Origin: Rhodocyclaceae bacterium
GTDB lineage: Bacteria > Pseudomonadota > Gammaproteobacteria > Burkholderiales > Rhodocyclaceae
Assembly (NCBI GenBank): GCA_030824275.1
Contig: JAVBXY010000036.1
Coordinates: 1 to 64,000, forward strand
Direction of reading: 5' to 3'
DNA length: 64,000 nt
A program made the translations under genes and the position numbers. Below, in pieces: positions 18,527 to 27,858 of the stretch. Position 1 is the first letter of the stretch. Every line of letters starts with the position of its first letter. Under the pieces are notes generated by a model. That model saw only the letters and a program-made list of their open reading frames with translations, ran no database searches and was not told the DNA's origin.

Positions 18527-20366
18527 AGAACAGGGGCTGAGCCAGCAGACGCTTGCCCAGCAACACACCGAGCCGGAAGATCTGCCCCGCGCCCTGGCGC
18601 CGCGACTTCATCGCCACGTAAAGCGCCAGTCCGAAACTGACGGCGAGGTTAGCCAGGGCGATGAGCAGGACGCCGATCACCGCCCGCAGCACCAGCCCGC
18701 CATCGACATGGAAGTCGAGCAGGGTCAGCGCCGTCCCCAGATTGGCGCTGGAAAACGCCACGTGGCGAATATCCACCGGCAGCCCGGTCAGGCTGCTGAC
18801 GGCACCGACCAGGCCGAGGAACATGCCGAAGAACAGGTTGCCGAGAATCGCGCCGTAATGGGCATCGAGATAGCCGCCAAAACGGGGCAGCCGCGCCGCC
18901 AGATCATGGTAGCGGGCCTGATTGTCGAAATAGCCGGAGACGAGGCCCGACAGGAAAAGACCGACACCGGCGACGGCGGCAAAGAAAATCGATCCGCTGG
19001 TCAACGGGTCCACTTCGTGCAGCAGGTGCAAGGCCTTTTCGTCCGGCGCTGGCGCCACACCAAAGAGCAGCGGCCACATAAGGGCCAGCACGCAGGCCAG
19101 CGGCAAGGCGACACCGACATTGCCGAGCACGGCGATGAACTGGCTGCGCAGCACATTGCTCGCCAGATCCGTCAGCCGCTCCAGATCGCGGGGTCGGGCT
19201 TCCTCCAGGGTCGACGCAATGGCGGCTGCCGTCATCGCCGGCTGCTTGGTCGCCACCGTGAAACCGAGCAGGTGGATGAGGACGAAACCGAGCCCATAGT
19301 TGAGGCCGAAGACGATGCCCTCGGTCAGCGGCGGCAGATGCAGCAGGGAAAGCTGGATCTTCAGCATCGCCATGGCGGCGATGACCATGCCGCCACCGGC
19401 CGCCGAACGGCCCATGGCCAGCCATTCGGCGCGGTCGGCGGCAATGTAGTGCTCACCATGCCGGCTGGCGTGATCGGTGACGTTGCGGGCCAGCAGGCTG
19501 ACGTTCTCACCGATGAAGTCGAACACCCGGTTCCCGGTCTGCATGGCCTCGATGAGGATTTTCATCAGGCGCACCGACTGGCGCAGCAGATCATCGGCGA
19601 CTGCCAGATCGAGCAGTGCCCGCAGACGATCGATCAACTGGCGCAGGCGCGCCAACAGGTAAGTCAGGCGCACGCTGATGCCGGCATCGACCGCGCGTCG
19701 ACGCACGCGGTCGATCACCGCATAACACTGGTCCAGCATCACCTCCACCTCGGCGGCCTCCTCGCGACTGGGCAGGGTGCCCTCGTCGCGGGCCAGATCC
19801 AGCATTGGCAGCAACATGGCGTTCTGCGCCAGGAAAGGCGATTCGTGCTGCTCCAGCGGCGGCTCGGCGCGCAACAGCTCGCGGTCGAGCGCGGCACCGG
19901 CAATCCGGTAGGACAGCACCCGCGCCGCTTCCGCCATGTTCGCCGTGACCACCATCGCCGTATCACCAGCGCCGACTTTCAGACCCAGCGCCGCCGCCAG
20001 CAGCAGCCAGTCGTCGTCATCCACCGCCGTCACCCAGATATGATCGTCCGCATCGCGAAACACCTGCGGCAGCCAGTCACCCAGCCGCGCTGGATCGGAC
20101 GGAGGCGGCAGCAGGCGATGAACCAGACGCAGCCCGATCTCAAGGGAGAAACCCAGTGCCGAACGCACCCCGGCTTCGGCATAGAAACCGGTTTGATGCG
20201 GCAATGCCAGCAGGGCAAGGATTTCGCCCCGTATCGCGGCGGCCTCGTCTGGCGTCGTCGCCAATCGCGCAGTCTCGCGCCGGACATTGGCGGTCGCGGT
20301 CGCGGCATCGTCGCTGTCCGCCGGTCGCAGTCTATCCACCAGCCGGATCAGGGAAGTAATTTCCAT
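18507..20366 (-). CDS. SpecificRecomb-family membrane protein (Gcr-like)
   Basis: About 619 residues. It belongs to the family annotated as site-specific recombinase (Gcr), found mainly in betaproteobacteria. The N-terminal 320 residues are soluble and helical, and the C-terminal half has about six membrane segments, with GFVLIHLLGFTVATKQPAMTAA near residue 375. There is no serine or tyrosine recombinase motif, so the family name is probably misleading. The start is uncertain: MEIT at 20366 or MLKIMEIT at 20378. A dispersed-repeat copy encodes about residues 130-138 (KVGAGDTAM). It is convergent with the 7TMR kinase. Confidence 0.8.
   Translation of the reverse strand: MEITSLIRLVDRLRPADSDDAATATANVRRETARLATTPDEAAAIRGEILALLALPHQTGFYAEAGVRSALGFSLEIGLRLVHRLLPPPSDPARLGDWLPQVFRDADDHIWVTAVDDDDWLLLAAALGLKVGAGDTAMVVTANMAEAARVLSYRIAGAALDRELLRAEPPLEQHESPFLAQNAMLLPMLDLARDEGTLPSREEAAEVEVMLDQCYAVIDRVRRRAVDAGISVRLTYLLARLRQLIDRLRALLDLAVADDLLRQSVRLMKILIEAMQTGNRVFDFIGENVSLLARNVTDHASRHGEHYIAADRAEWLAMGRSAAGGGMVIAAMAMLKIQLSLLHLPPLTEGIVFGLNYGLGFVLIHLLGFTVATKQPAMTAAAIASTLEEARPRDLERLTDLASNVLRSQFIAVLGNVGVALPLACVLALMWPLLFGVAPAPDEKALHLLHEVDPLTSGSIFFAAVAGVGLFLSGLVSGYFDNQARYHDLAARLPRFGGYLDAHYGAILGNLFFGMFLGLVGAVSSLTGLPVDIRHVAFSSANLGTALTLLDFHVDGGLVLRAVIGVLLIALANLAVSFGLALYVAMKSRRQGAGQIFRLGVLLGKRLLAQPLFFMRPPA
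19956..19980 (-). repeat. 25-bp dispersed element, copy 4
   Basis: Matches 24 of 25 positions. Inside the SpecificRecomb gene, read as KVGAGDTA. Confidence 0.85.
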
Positions 20367-20465
20367 AATTTTCAGCATACAGGCGCCAGCGGGGAAAATC
20401 CGTTTTGCTACCGCATTGCAACATTCCCGCGTTAACATAGGGACTATCAAATCAGGGAGCCGGCC

Positions 20466-21884
20466 ATGACTGCACATCACATCGAGAATTCCGAGTACAT
20501 CGAGAACCGCACCTTCGATGAAATCACCATCGGCGACACGGCGACCTTGGTACGCACGCTGCGGCCCGAGGACATCCAGATGTTCGCCATCATGTCCGGC
20601 GACATCAACCCTGCCCATGTGGACCCGGAATACGCCCGCTCATCGATGTTCCGCGAGGTCATCGCCCACGGCATGTGGGGCGGTGCCCTGATCTCCACCG
20701 TGCTCGGCACCCAGTTCCCCGGCCCCGGCACCATCTACATCGACCAGACCCTGCACTTCTCGCGCCCGGTGCGCGTCGGCGACACCTTGACCGTCACCGT
20801 CACCTGCCAGAAGAAGTTCGACCACAACAAGCACATGATCCTCGATTGCGAGTGCATCAATCAGGACGGCCAGAAGGTCATCAAGGGCACCGCCGAAATC
20901 CTCGCGCCGACCGAAAAGGTCAAGCGCCTGAAAGCGGACCTGCCGGAATTCAAGCTGTCGGAAACCAAGAAGTCACGCTTCGAGCACCTGCTGGAAATCA
21001 CCAAGGGCCTGGCACCCATTTCGATGGCGGTGGCCCATCCCTGTGACAACGAATCCCTCAAGGGCGCTCTGCTGGCCCGTGATCGCGGTCTCATCATCCC
21101 GACCCTGATCGGTCCCGAGGACAAGATCCGCCAGCTCGCCGAAGCCAACCAGCTCAGCCTGCACGACTGCGTGATCATCAACACCGCCCACAGCCACGAC
21201 TCCGCCGAAATCGCCGTGGCCATGGCCCGCGAAGGCAAGGTCGAAGCCTTGATGAAGGGCAGCCTGCACACCGACGAGCTGATGAGCGCGGTCATCGACA
21301 AGACCACCGGCCTGCGCACCGACCGCCGTGTCAGCCACGTCTTCCTCATGGACGTGCCGACCTATCCGCGCCTGCTGATGATCACCGACGCCGCCGTGAA
21401 CGTTGCGCCGACGCTGGAAGACAAGGTGGACATCGTGCAGAACGCTATCGACCTCGGCCTGATGCTGAAGATCGCCGAACCCAAGGTGGCCCTGCTGGCT
21501 GCCGTCGAAACCGTCAATCCGCGCATGCAGGCCACGCTGGACGCCGCCGCCCTGTGCAAGATGGCGGATCGCGGCCAGATCAAGGGCGGCATCATTGACG
21601 GCCCGCTGGCCTTCGACAACGCCATTTCCATCGTCGCCGCGCGCACCAAGGGCATCAAGTCGGCAGTGGCCGGCCAGGCCGACATCCTGCTCGTGCCCGA
21701 CATCGAGTCCGGCAACATGCTGGCCAAGCAGCTCGAATATCTCGCCGATGCGCTCACCGCCGGCATCGTCCTCGGCACCCGCGTGCCCATCGTGCTGACC
21801 AGCCGCGCCGACTCCGCCGAGACGCGCACCGCCTCCACCGCCGTGGCCGTGGTCATGGCCCACGCCAAGCGCAAGAAAGCCTAA
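20466..21884 (+). CDS. MaoC-like hydratase fused to phosphate acetyl/butyryltransferase
   Basis: 472 residues. Residues 1-145 form a MaoC/(R)-hydratase hot-dog domain with the active-site D-N-H of SGDINPAHVD. Residues 165-470 form a PTA_PTB domain converting acyl-CoA and phosphate to acyl-phosphate and CoA. This fusion is common in proteobacteria as a bifunctional enoyl-CoA hydratase/phosphate acetyltransferase. It starts after AGGGAGCCGGCC. Acetate kinase follows after 4 bases, so the pair makes an acyl-CoA to acyl-phosphate to ATP route, probably used for acetate overflow, fermentation or propionate/butyrate turnover. Confidence 0.93.
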   Translation: MTAHHIENSEYIENRTFDEITIGDTATLVRTLRPEDIQMFAIMSGDINPAHVDPEYARSSMFREVIAHGMWGGALISTVLGTQFPGPGTIYIDQTLHFSRPVRVGDTLTVTVTCQKKFDHNKHMILDCECINQDGQKVIKGTAEILAPTEKVKRLKADLPEFKLSETKKSRFEHLLEITKGLAPISMAVAHPCDNESLKGALLARDRGLIIPTLIGPEDKIRQLAEANQLSLHDCVIINTAHSHDSAEIAVAMAREGKVEALMKGSLHTDELMSAVIDKTTGLRTDRRVSHVFLMDVPTYPRLLMITDAAVNVAPTLEDKVDIVQNAIDLGLMLKIAEPKVALLAAVETVNPRMQATLDAAALCKMADRGQIKGGIIDGPLAFDNAISIVAARTKGIKSAVAGQADILLVPDIESGNMLAKQLEYLADALTAGIVLGTRVPIVLTSRADSAETRTASTAVAVVMAHAKRKKA

Positions 21885-21888
21885 GCTC

Positions 21889-23079
21889 ATGGCCGACGCC
21901 ATCCTGACCCTCAACGCCGGCTCCAGCTCGATCAAATTCGCCCTCTTCGCCGACGGCGGCAACATCCCGCAGCAGCCGGAACTGGTCGGCCAGATCGACG
22001 GCCTTGGCGCCAAGCCCCATCTCAAGGCCAAGGACAAGAATGGCCAGGCGCTCGACGATATCGACCTGGCCCTCGACGGTCCCGCCGAATCGCAGCACAA
22101 GGCGGCGCTGGCCTTTCTCGTGCAGTGGCTGCACGAGCATGAAGCCGGCTGGAAGATCATCGCCGTCGGCCATCGCGTTGTGCATGGCGGCGCCATCTAC
22201 TCCGCTCCCGCCGTCCTGTCAGCGCCGACTTTGGACGCCCTGCGCCGCTTCATCCCGCTGGCGCCGCTGCATCAGCCTCACAACCTCGCCGGCATCGACG
22301 CCATGATCGCCGCCCTGCCCGGCCTGCCGCAGGTGGCCTGTTTCGACACCGCCTTCCACCGCAGCCAGCCGGACGTGGCCCAGACCTTCGCCCTGCCGCG
22401 CAAATACACCGAGGAAGGCGTGCGCCGCTACGGCTTCCACGGTCTCTCTTACGAATACATCGCCGACGTGCTGCCAAAACATATCGGCGAGGAAAAGGCC
22501 AATGGTCGCGTCATCGTCGCCCATCTCGGCAACGGCGCCTCCATGTGCGCCATGCAAGGCCGCAAAAGCATCGCCACCACCATGGGCTTCACCGCCGTAG
22601 ACGGCCTGATGATGGGCACCCGCACCGGCAACCTGGACCCCGGCGTGCTGCTCTATCTGATGGACTACCATCACATGGACGCCAAGACGCTGACCAAGCT
22701 GCTCTACAAGGAATCCGGCCTGCTCGGCGTTTCCGGCATCTCCCAGGACATGCGCGAACTGATCGCCAGCGATAAGGCTGAGGCCAAGGAAGCGGTCGAT
22801 CTCTTCTGCTACCGCATCCTGCGCGAAATCGGCTCACTCACGGCGGCCCTGGGCGGCCTCGACGCCCTGGTGTTTACCGGCGGCATCGGCGAACACGCGG
22901 CACAGGTACGCGAATCAGTCTGTTCCCGGCTTGACTGGCTCGGTCTGGAACTCGATTCCGCCGCCAATGCCAGCGACGCAAGTCGCATTTCGACCCCGAA
23001 AAGTCGCGTCACGGCCTGCGTGATACCCACCAACGAAGAGTGGATGATCGCCCGCCACACCGCCGAGCTTCTTACCTAA
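21889..23079 (+). CDS. ackA: Acetate kinase
   Basis: 396 residues, a full-length acetate kinase (acetyl phosphate + ADP to acetate + ATP). Family motifs in order: LNAGSSSIKFALF at the start, GFHGLSYEY, AHLGNGASM, GLMMGTRTGNLDPG, FTGGIGEHA and TNEEWMIARHT at the end. It is cotranscribed with the upstream MaoC-PTA gene. The 25-bp repeat encodes about residues 107-115 (AVLSAPTL), a surface segment before the conserved APLHQPHNL, so the enzyme tolerates it. Confidence 0.96.
   Translation: MADAILTLNAGSSSIKFALFADGGNIPQQPELVGQIDGLGAKPHLKAKDKNGQALDDIDLALDGPAESQHKAALAFLVQWLHEHEAGWKIIAVGHRVVHGGAIYSAPAVLSAPTLDALRRFIPLAPLHQPHNLAGIDAMIAALPGLPQVACFDTAFHRSQPDVAQTFALPRKYTEEGVRRYGFHGLSYEYIADVLPKHIGEEKANGRVIVAHLGNGASMCAMQGRKSIATTMGFTAVDGLMMGTRTGNLDPGVLLYLMDYHHMDAKTLTKLLYKESGLLGVSGISQDMRELIASDKAEAKEAVDLFCYRILREIGSLTAALGGLDALVFTGGIGEHAAQVRESVCSRLDWLGLELDSAANASDASRISTPKSRVTACVIPTNEEWMIARHTAELLT
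22209..22233 (-). repeat. 25-bp dispersed element, copy 5
   Basis: Matches 20 of 25 positions, the most diverged copy. Inside ackA, read as AVLSAPTL. Confidence 0.65.
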
Positions 23080-23409
23080 GTTAGAGGCGCCGTAGCGGGT
23101 ACTCCGCCCGGCGCCCTCGGCCCTCTGACCTGTCAACCCCCTTGACAGACGGGCACGCTTTTAGCCCAGCAAAAAGCGGCCCAGCACGCGCTCAGGGCTT
23201 ACCTTGAAAAGCGATGCCATCCCCCTGTTTTTCTTCCATTTTCCTTCCCGGTAAACCTACTATATCTAGTAGGGTGCTCTGTTGCCACGCACAAGTATTT
23301 TCGATAACCCACTGATTCATATCGAAGCAAAAATTTTTCACTTTGCTGTTTTTCGGGGCGGGGGTAAGCTCCTCCGCTCTAAAAATTAAAACACTTCGGA
23401 TACCAGACA
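23080..23409. promoter_or_regulatory. nrdJ leader with several inverted repeats
   Basis: 330 non-coding bases. A GC-rich hairpin with GGCGCC outer arms lies at about 23087-23116. CTGTCAA-N5-TTGACAG lies at 23130-23148; it could be part of an ackA terminator or hold a TTGACA -35. A perfect CCTACTA-N4-TAGTAGG palindrome is at 23256-23273, whose centre ACTATATCTAGT resembles an NrdR box. The last 130 bases are AT-richer than the surroundings. No cobalamin riboswitch core was recognised despite the B12-dependent gene downstream. Confidence 0.45.
23256..23273. promoter_or_regulatory. Palindrome, possible NrdR box
   Basis: CCTACTA and TAGTAGG are perfect inverted arms around TATC. The site lies 137 bases upstream of the ribonucleotide reductase start. 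NrdR repressors bind AT-rich palindromes of about 16 bases ahead of nrd genes, usually in pairs; only one copy is visible here. Confidence 0.4.
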
Positions 23410-26313
23410 ATGAACACGACGACACACGCCGAGGAAGCACAAGTTTACGAACATACCGGCCAGATGGGCCTGCCGCTGCCGCAGGAAATCTCCGGCGAAG
23501 TCCTGATCGAAAAATACGCCAAGGGCAACGAAAGCAATGTCCATGAAGTCCGCGCCCGGGTTGCCCGCGCCTTGGCTTCGGTCGAAGCTGAAGACAAACG
23601 CGCCTACTGGGAAGCCCGCTTCCTCGAAGCCCAGGAAAACGGCTTCGTTCCCGCCGGCCGCATTAACTCCGCCGCCGGCACCGATCTCTGCGCCACCCTG
23701 ATCAACTGCTTCGTGCAGCCCGTCGGCGACTCCATCTCCGACACCGTGGATGGCCGCCCCGGCATCTACACCGCCCTGCTGCAAGCCGCCGAAACCATGC
23801 GTCGCGGTGGCGGCGTCGGCTACGACTTCTCCTCCATCCGCCCGGTCGGCGCCCACGTCAAGGGCACGCAGTCCCGCGCTTCCGGCCCCGTCTCCTACAT
23901 GCGCGTCTTCGACCGCTCCTGCGAGACCGTCGAATCGGCAGGTTCGCGCAGAGGGGCGCAAATGGGTGTGCTTCGCTGCGATCACCCGGACATCGAAGCC
24001 TTCATCCGTGCCAAGGATGGCGGCGATCTGACCAACTTCAACATCTCCGTCGGCGTCACCGATGCCTTCATGCAGGCCGTCGAAGCCGATGGCGACATCG
24101 AGCTGGCTCATCGCGCCACCCCCTGCACCGACGTCCTCGAATCCGGCGCCTACCAGCGCGAAGATGGCCAGTGGGTCTATCGCAAGGTCCGCGCCCGCGA
24201 GCTGTGGGATATGGTCATGCGTTCCACCTACGATCATGCCGAGCCGGGAATCCTCTTCCTCGACCGCATGAACAAGGACAACAACCTCTACTACTGCGAG
24301 ACCATCGAGGCCACCAACCCCTGCGCCGAACAGCCCCTGCCGCCCTACGGCTGCTGCTGCCTGGGTTCGATCAACCTCACCCTGTTCGTCCGCGACGCCT
24401 TCGGCAGCAAGCCCAGCTTCGACTACGAAGCCTTCGGCCAGGTCATTGACGCCTCGATCCGCATGCTCGACAACGTGCTCGACGTCACCCACTGGCCGCT
24501 GCCCCAGCAGCAGCAGGAAGCTGCCAACAAGCGCCGCGTCGGCCTCGGCTTCACCGGTCTGGGCGACGCCCTGATCATGCTCAAGCAGCGCTACGACACG
24601 CCCGCCGCCCGCGACATGGCAGCCAAGATTTCCGAGTTCATGCGCGACCGCAGCTACCTCGCCTCCGTCGAACTGGCCAAGGAACGCGGCGCCTTCCCGC
24701 TGTTCAACCGCGACATGTACCTGTCCGGCGGCAACTTCGCCTCGCGCCTGCCCAACGACATCAAGGAACAGGTCCGCAAGCACGGCCTGCGCAACTCGCA
24801 CCTGCTCTCCATCGCCCCCACCGGCACCATCAGCCTGGCCTTCGCCGACAATGCCTCCAACGGCATCGAACCGCCCTTCTCCTGGACCTACACGCGCAAG
24901 AAGCGCATGGCCGATGGCACCCACAAGGAATACGCCGTCGAGGACTACGCCTGGCGTCTGTACAAGCATCAGGGCGGCGACATCTCCAAGCTGCCGGACT
25001 ACTTCGTCACCGCCCTGGAAATCTCCGCCCAGGCCCACGAGCAGATGGTCGCCGCCGTCGCCCCCTACGTGGACACCTCGATCTCGAAGACGGTGAACGT
25101 CCCCGTCGACTACCCCTACTCGGAGTTCGAAGACCTCTACATGGAGGCCTGGAAATCCGGCCTCAAGGGCCTCGCCACCTATCGCCCCAACAGCGTCCTC
25201 GGCAGCGTCCTCTCCGTCGGCCCCAGCACCGTCGCCGAGACCGCCCAGAAGCAGCCGCAGGACGTCACCATCGATCACGCCAACCGCCGCCTGTCCATCG
25301 GCGCCCTGCCCGCCCCCGTGCTGGCCAGCCTGCGCTGGCCCGGCCGCCCGCGCATGAGCGACGGCAACACGGCCTGGACCTACATGATCGACGCGCCCCA
25401 CGGCGAGTTCGCCCTCTTCGTCGGCCAGATCGAGAACGAACTCGGCCGCGACGTGCCCTTCGAAGTCTGGGTCAATGGCGCCGAACAGCCGCGTGGCATC
25501 GGTGCCGTGGCCAAGACCCTGTCCATGGACATGCGCGCCAACGACAAGGCCTGGCTCAAGCTCAAGCTCGACGCCCTGGCCAAGACCCAGGACGATGACG
25601 CCTTCGATCTGCCCTTCCCGCCCAATGGCGAGAAGAAGCGCGTACCCGGCGTCGTCGCCGCCATGGCCCAGGTGATCCGCTACCGCTGCGAAAAGCTCGG
25701 CGCCCTCGAAGGCAGCGAAGCCACCCCCGTCATCGACTGCATGTTCAGTCGCGACGAACCCAAGACCGGCACCGACGGCACCCTCTCCTGGACGGTGGAC
25801 GTCACCAACCCGGCCTCCGGCGAGGAATTCGTCCTCGGCCTCAAGGAAATCACCCTGCCCGACGGCGTCACCCGCCCCTACTCGGTCTGGCTCTCCGGCC
25901 ACTACCCGCGCGCCCTCGACGGCCTGACCCGTCTGCTCTCGCTGGACATGCGCGTCCTCGACCCGGCCTGGATCGGCATGAAGCTGCGCAAGCTGCTCAA
26001 CTACGCTGAGCCCCTGGGCGATTTCATGGCCCGCGTCCCCGGCGGCAGCAAGCAGCAGAACTGGCCCTCCACGGTCGCCTACATCGCCCGCCTTATCATG
26101 CATCGCTACGCCATGCTCGGCATCCTCGACGAGAACGGCTATCCGACCCGCGAGATGGGCATCCTCGAAACCCCGGGCGCAGCGCCCGTCGTCTCCGGCG
26201 GCATCAAGGTCATGCAGGGTTCCCTGTGCGCCGAATGCGGCAACATGACCGTGATTCGCAAGGATGGCTGCGATTTTTGCAGTGCCTGCGGCGCGGTGGG
26301 TGCCTGCGGTTGA
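23410..26313 (+). CDS. nrdJ: Adenosylcobalamin-dependent (class II) ribonucleotide reductase
   Basis: 967 residues. It reduces ribonucleotides to deoxyribonucleotides with or without oxygen, using coenzyme B12. The first redox cysteine is C100 in LINCFV. The active-site motif NPCAEQ has N303, C305 and E307. [22 protein letters not shown] is near residue 470. The C terminus is cysteine-rich ([19 protein letters not shown]) and should shuttle electrons to the active site. Residues about 620-930 form the long extra domain typical of betaproteobacterial NrdJ. No nrdAB or nrdDG is seen in the window. The ribosome site is weak. Confidence 0.95.
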   Translation: MNTTTHAEEAQVYEHTGQMGLPLPQEISGEVLIEKYAKGNESNVHEVRARVARALASVEAEDKRAYWEARFLEAQENGFVPAGRINSAAGTDLCATLINCFVQPVGDSISDTVDGRPGIYTALLQAAETMRRGGGVGYDFSSIRPVGAHVKGTQSRASGPVSYMRVFDRSCETVESAGSRRGAQMGVLRCDHPDIEAFIRAKDGGDLTNFNISVGVTDAFMQAVEADGDIELAHRATPCTDVLESGAYQREDGQWVYRKVRARELWDMVMRSTYDHAEPGILFLDRMNKDNNLYYCETIEATNPCAEQPLPPYGCCCLGSINLTLFVRDAFGSKPSFDYEAFGQVIDASIRMLDNVLDVTHWPLPQQQQEAANKRRVGLGFTGLGDALIMLKQRYDTPAARDMAAKISEFMRDRSYLASVELAKERGAFPLFNRDMYLSGGNFASRLPNDIKEQVRKHGLRNSHLLSIAPTGTISLAFADNASNGIEPPFSWTYTRKKRMADGTHKEYAVEDYAWRLYKHQGGDISKLPDYFVTALEISAQAHEQMVAAVAPYVDTSISKTVNVPVDYPYSEFEDLYMEAWKSGLKGLATYRPNSVLGSVLSVGPSTVAETAQKQPQDVTIDHANRRLSIGALPAPVLASLRWPGRPRMSDGNTAWTYMIDAPHGEFALFVGQIENELGRDVPFEVWVNGAEQPRGIGAVAKTLSMDMRANDKAWLKLKLDALAKTQDDDAFDLPFPPNGEKKRVPGVVAAMAQVIRYRCEKLGALEGSEATPVIDCMFSRDEPKTGTDGTLSWTVDVTNPASGEEFVLGLKEITLPDGVTRPYSVWLSGHYPRALDGLTRLLSLDMRVLDPAWIGMKLRKLLNYAEPLGDFMARVPGGSKQQNWPSTVAYIARLIMHRYAMLGILDENGYPTREMGILETPGAAPVVSGGIKVMQGSLCAECGNMTVIRKDGCDFCSACGAVGACG

Positions 26314-26352
26314 GCTGTGGGTTGCAGCATAAACTGCAAGTTTGTGGGAAGC

Positions 26353-26548
26353 GGCAATGCCTGCAATATGACCGGCAAAGCATGCAATCCGTACCCCCAT
26401 AGGGTGCACATCCAATCCTAGCCCTATCAAAGGGTTAGGTATTTATGCAAGGAGGGGCTATCTGTTAACGCGGGTAGCCCCCTTATTTTCTACACAAAAT
26501 ATCGGAACACTGATTGCGTTCACGAATACTGGCAATGCATGCATTCCG
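26353..26548 (+). repeat. Three imperfect 18-bp repeats
   Basis: GGCAATGCCTGCAATATG at 26353, GGCAAAGCATGCAATCCG at 26374 and GGCAATGCATGCATTCCG at 26531 share most positions. The first two are 21 bases apart. The core GCATGC is a palindrome. Function unknown. Confidence 0.55.
26417..26490 (+). terminator. Hairpin pair, likely rho-independent terminator
   Basis: CCTAGCCCT pairs with AGGGTTAGG at 26417-26439. GGGGCTA (26454-26460) pairs with TAGCCCC (26475-26481) and is followed by CTTATTTTC. The second has the classic stem plus T-rich tail and could end nrdJ transcription about 140 bases after its stop. Confidence 0.6.
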
Positions 26549-26751
26549 CGCCAGCATCAAGAGTACAGATGGAGCAACGCAGCATTCCTCCAGAGATGCT
26601 CATGAGACAAGGGACGCCTAACCAGCATCCCATGTCATTTTTGTAGCTGTAAAGCCGCTCGGCCTTCTACAGTTATCCAATTCCACCCTGTCGGGGAGCC
26701 TTCCTGAATCGCCCCGGCCCTTGTAAAGAGGTGTCATGACCGGCGATTCAA

Positions 26752-26781
26752 TTCAGCACGAATAAAAGAAAGCGGCATAAT
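26752..26781 (+). promoter_or_regulatory. Possible promoter of DUF433/DUF5615 module
   Basis: TTCAGC at 26752-26757 and CATAAT at 26776-26781 are separated by 18 bases. The -10 is good, the -35 weak. Confidence 0.35.
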
Positions 26782-26835
26782 CCCAGTCAGTTGGAAGGTA
26801 AAGAACTGAGGGAAGCTCACTACGGAGAAAGCACC

Positions 26836-27063
26836 ATGAACGCCAGTCTGCTGAATCGCATCACCATCGAAGCCGGCAAATGCGGCGGCAAGCCGTGCAT
26901 CCGGAGCATGCGCATCCGCGTCAGCGACATCCTCGAAATGCTCGGCGAAGGTGTGACCATTGAGGAAATTCTCACCGACTTCCCCGATCTTGAACGCGAA
27001 GACATTCTTGCCAGCCTGCAATTCGCGGCGCGGCGCAGCGACATTCTCCGTCTGGCGGCATGA
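26836..27063 (+). CDS. DUF433-family antitoxin
   Basis: 75 residues. The DUF433 core is clear: ITIEAGKCGGKPCIRSMRIRV followed by a helical segment VSDILEMLGEGVTIEEILTDFP and LEREDILASLQFAA. DUF433 proteins are winged-helix-like antitoxins of VapBC-type modules. The start follows ACGGAGAAAGCACC. It overlaps the downstream toxin gene by 4 bases (ATGA), the usual antitoxin-first order. It probably represses its own operon. Confidence 0.88.
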   Translation: MNASLLNRITIEAGKCGGKPCIRSMRIRVSDILEMLGEGVTIEEILTDFPDLEREDILASLQFAARRSDILRLAA

Positions 27064-27392
27064 AATTCTGGGTTGATGCCCAGCTACCGCCAGCCTTGGC
27101 AACGTGGCTATCAACGCAATACGGCGTTGATGCCGTATCCCTTCGCGATCTCGGCTTACGGGATGCAGCGGACGCAGAAATATTCGAATCGGCGAGACAG
27201 GCGAGCATTGTCGTCATCAGCAAGGACAGCGATTTCGTCGATCTGGTGAGTCGACATGGAACGCCCCCGCAACTGCTCTGGGTCACCTGCGGAAACGTCA
27301 CCAACAGGGAATTGCAGCGTGTGTTCGGCAAGACATTCGCGGAGGCGATGATTGCCTTGTCATCCGGGCAGCCCATCGTCGAAATCGGGTAA
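27060..27392 (+). CDS. DUF5615 PIN-like toxin
   Basis: 110 residues. DUF5615 is a PIN-like ribonuclease family. D6 in KFWVDAQLPP, the D/E pair in LRDAADAEIFESAR and D57/D59 in VISKDSDF are the expected acidic metal ligands. It is coupled to the DUF433 antitoxin by ATGA, so the pair forms one toxin-antitoxin module. Its RNA target is unknown. Confidence 0.88.
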   Translation: MKFWVDAQLPPALATWLSTQYGVDAVSLRDLGLRDAADAEIFESARQASIVVISKDSDFVDLVSRHGTPPQLLWVTCGNVTNRELQRVFGKTFAEAMIALSSGQPIVEIG

Positions 27393-27432
27393 TTCGACAG
27401 TCGGCGAGACGGTCACCCGCCAATTCCATCGC

Positions 27433-27498
27433 ATGGCATCGGCCAAAGACCTCGCCGAATAGGCTGCCCTCTTACTGCAACTTCTGCCGGCCAAGCCC
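27433..27498 (+). pseudogene. Broken copy of the 5' end of the gene at 29009
   Basis: Bases 27431-27473 match 29007-29049 at 41 of 43 positions. The copy begins ATG and reads MASAKDLAE, then a TAG stop replaces the TGG of the intact gene, and similarity fades after about 60 bases. It is a remnant left by duplication. The intact copy and this fragment bracket two toxin-antitoxin modules. Confidence 0.8.
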
Positions 27499-27520
27499 TG
27501 ATTACGTCGCTCCTGCTGTA

Positions 27521-27549
27521 TTGACAATAGCTACACACCACCCTATCCT
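27521..27549 (+). promoter_or_regulatory. Sigma70-type promoter of DUF1778-GNAT module
   Basis: TTGACA at 27521-27526 and TATCCT at 27544-27549 with an optimal 17-base spacer. The start codon is 36 bases further. Downstream TGTGTATCT partly mirrors AGCTACACA in the spacer and may be the antitoxin operator. Confidence 0.75.
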
Positions 27550-27585
27550 CGTATATCTACTGTGTATCTGCTATAGGAGAAAACC

Positions 27586-27858
27586 ATGCGCGATGCAGCG
27601 ATTAATTTGCGTGCACTGCCCGAGCAGCGTGATCTGATCGACCATGCGGCCGAACTGTTGGGAAAGAATCGCTCGGACTTCATGCTGGAAGCCGCATGTG
27701 AGCGTGCTCAGGCTGTGGTGATAGACCAGGTCTTCTTCGGGCTTAATGCAGACAAATTCAAGCAGTTCAATGCCATGCTGGATGCAGCGCCAAGCACCAG
27801 CCCCGGCCTTGAACGGCTTATGGCCGTGAAAGCCCCCTGGCCTGCCGAATCGAAATGA
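27586..27858 (+). CDS. DUF1778 ribbon-helix-helix antitoxin (TacA-like)
   Basis: 90 residues. It begins with a beta-strand INLRALPEQRDLIDHAAELLGKNRSDFMLEAA, the DUF1778 ribbon-helix-helix fold, followed by a neutralising C-terminal tail. The start follows ATAGGAGAAAACC. It is the antitoxin of the following acetyltransferase and should autoregulate through the promoter at 27521. The stop overlaps the toxin start as ATGA. Confidence 0.9.
   Translation: MRDAAINLRALPEQRDLIDHAAELLGKNRSDFMLEAACERAQAVVIDQVFFGLNADKFKQFNAMLDAAPSTSPGLERLMAVKAPWPAESK

Larger units (their letters stand above)
26314..26835. other. Non-coding region with repeats and hairpins
   Basis: 522 bases without a credible gene. 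It holds three imperfect copies of GGCAAWGCMTGCAATMYG (26353-26370, 26374-26391, 26531-26548), a hairpin at 26417-26439, a terminator-like hairpin at 26454-26490 and a hairpin with CTGTA/TACAG arms at 26647-26672. Base composition is lower in GC than the neighbouring genes. It marks the left edge of the toxin-antitoxin island. Confidence 0.6.

Noticed and set aside
18507-20366. True site-specific recombinase or phage integrase
   Set aside because: Despite the family name, there is no tyrosine or serine recombinase motif and half the protein is membrane-embedded.
21655-21680. AAGTCGGCAGTGGCCGG in the MaoC-PTA gene as an element copy
   Set aside because: Only about 12 of 20 positions agree and the residues are conserved in the enzyme family.
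22995-23016. Possible 14th element copy in ackA (AAAAGTCG then CGTCACGGC)
   Set aside because: It would require a deletion of about six bases, and the region encodes conserved acetate kinase C-terminal sequence. Counted as chance similarity.
23080-23409. Cobalamin riboswitch upstream of nrdJ
   Set aside because: Expected from B12 dependence, but no conserved B12 box or core could be recognised by eye. A covariance search would settle it.
23386-26430. A 1,014-codon open frame on the minus strand opposite nrdJ
   Set aside because: It mirrors the GC-rich third-position pattern of nrdJ, which has full family motifs. The antisense product is a valine/glycine/histidine-rich string with no domain.
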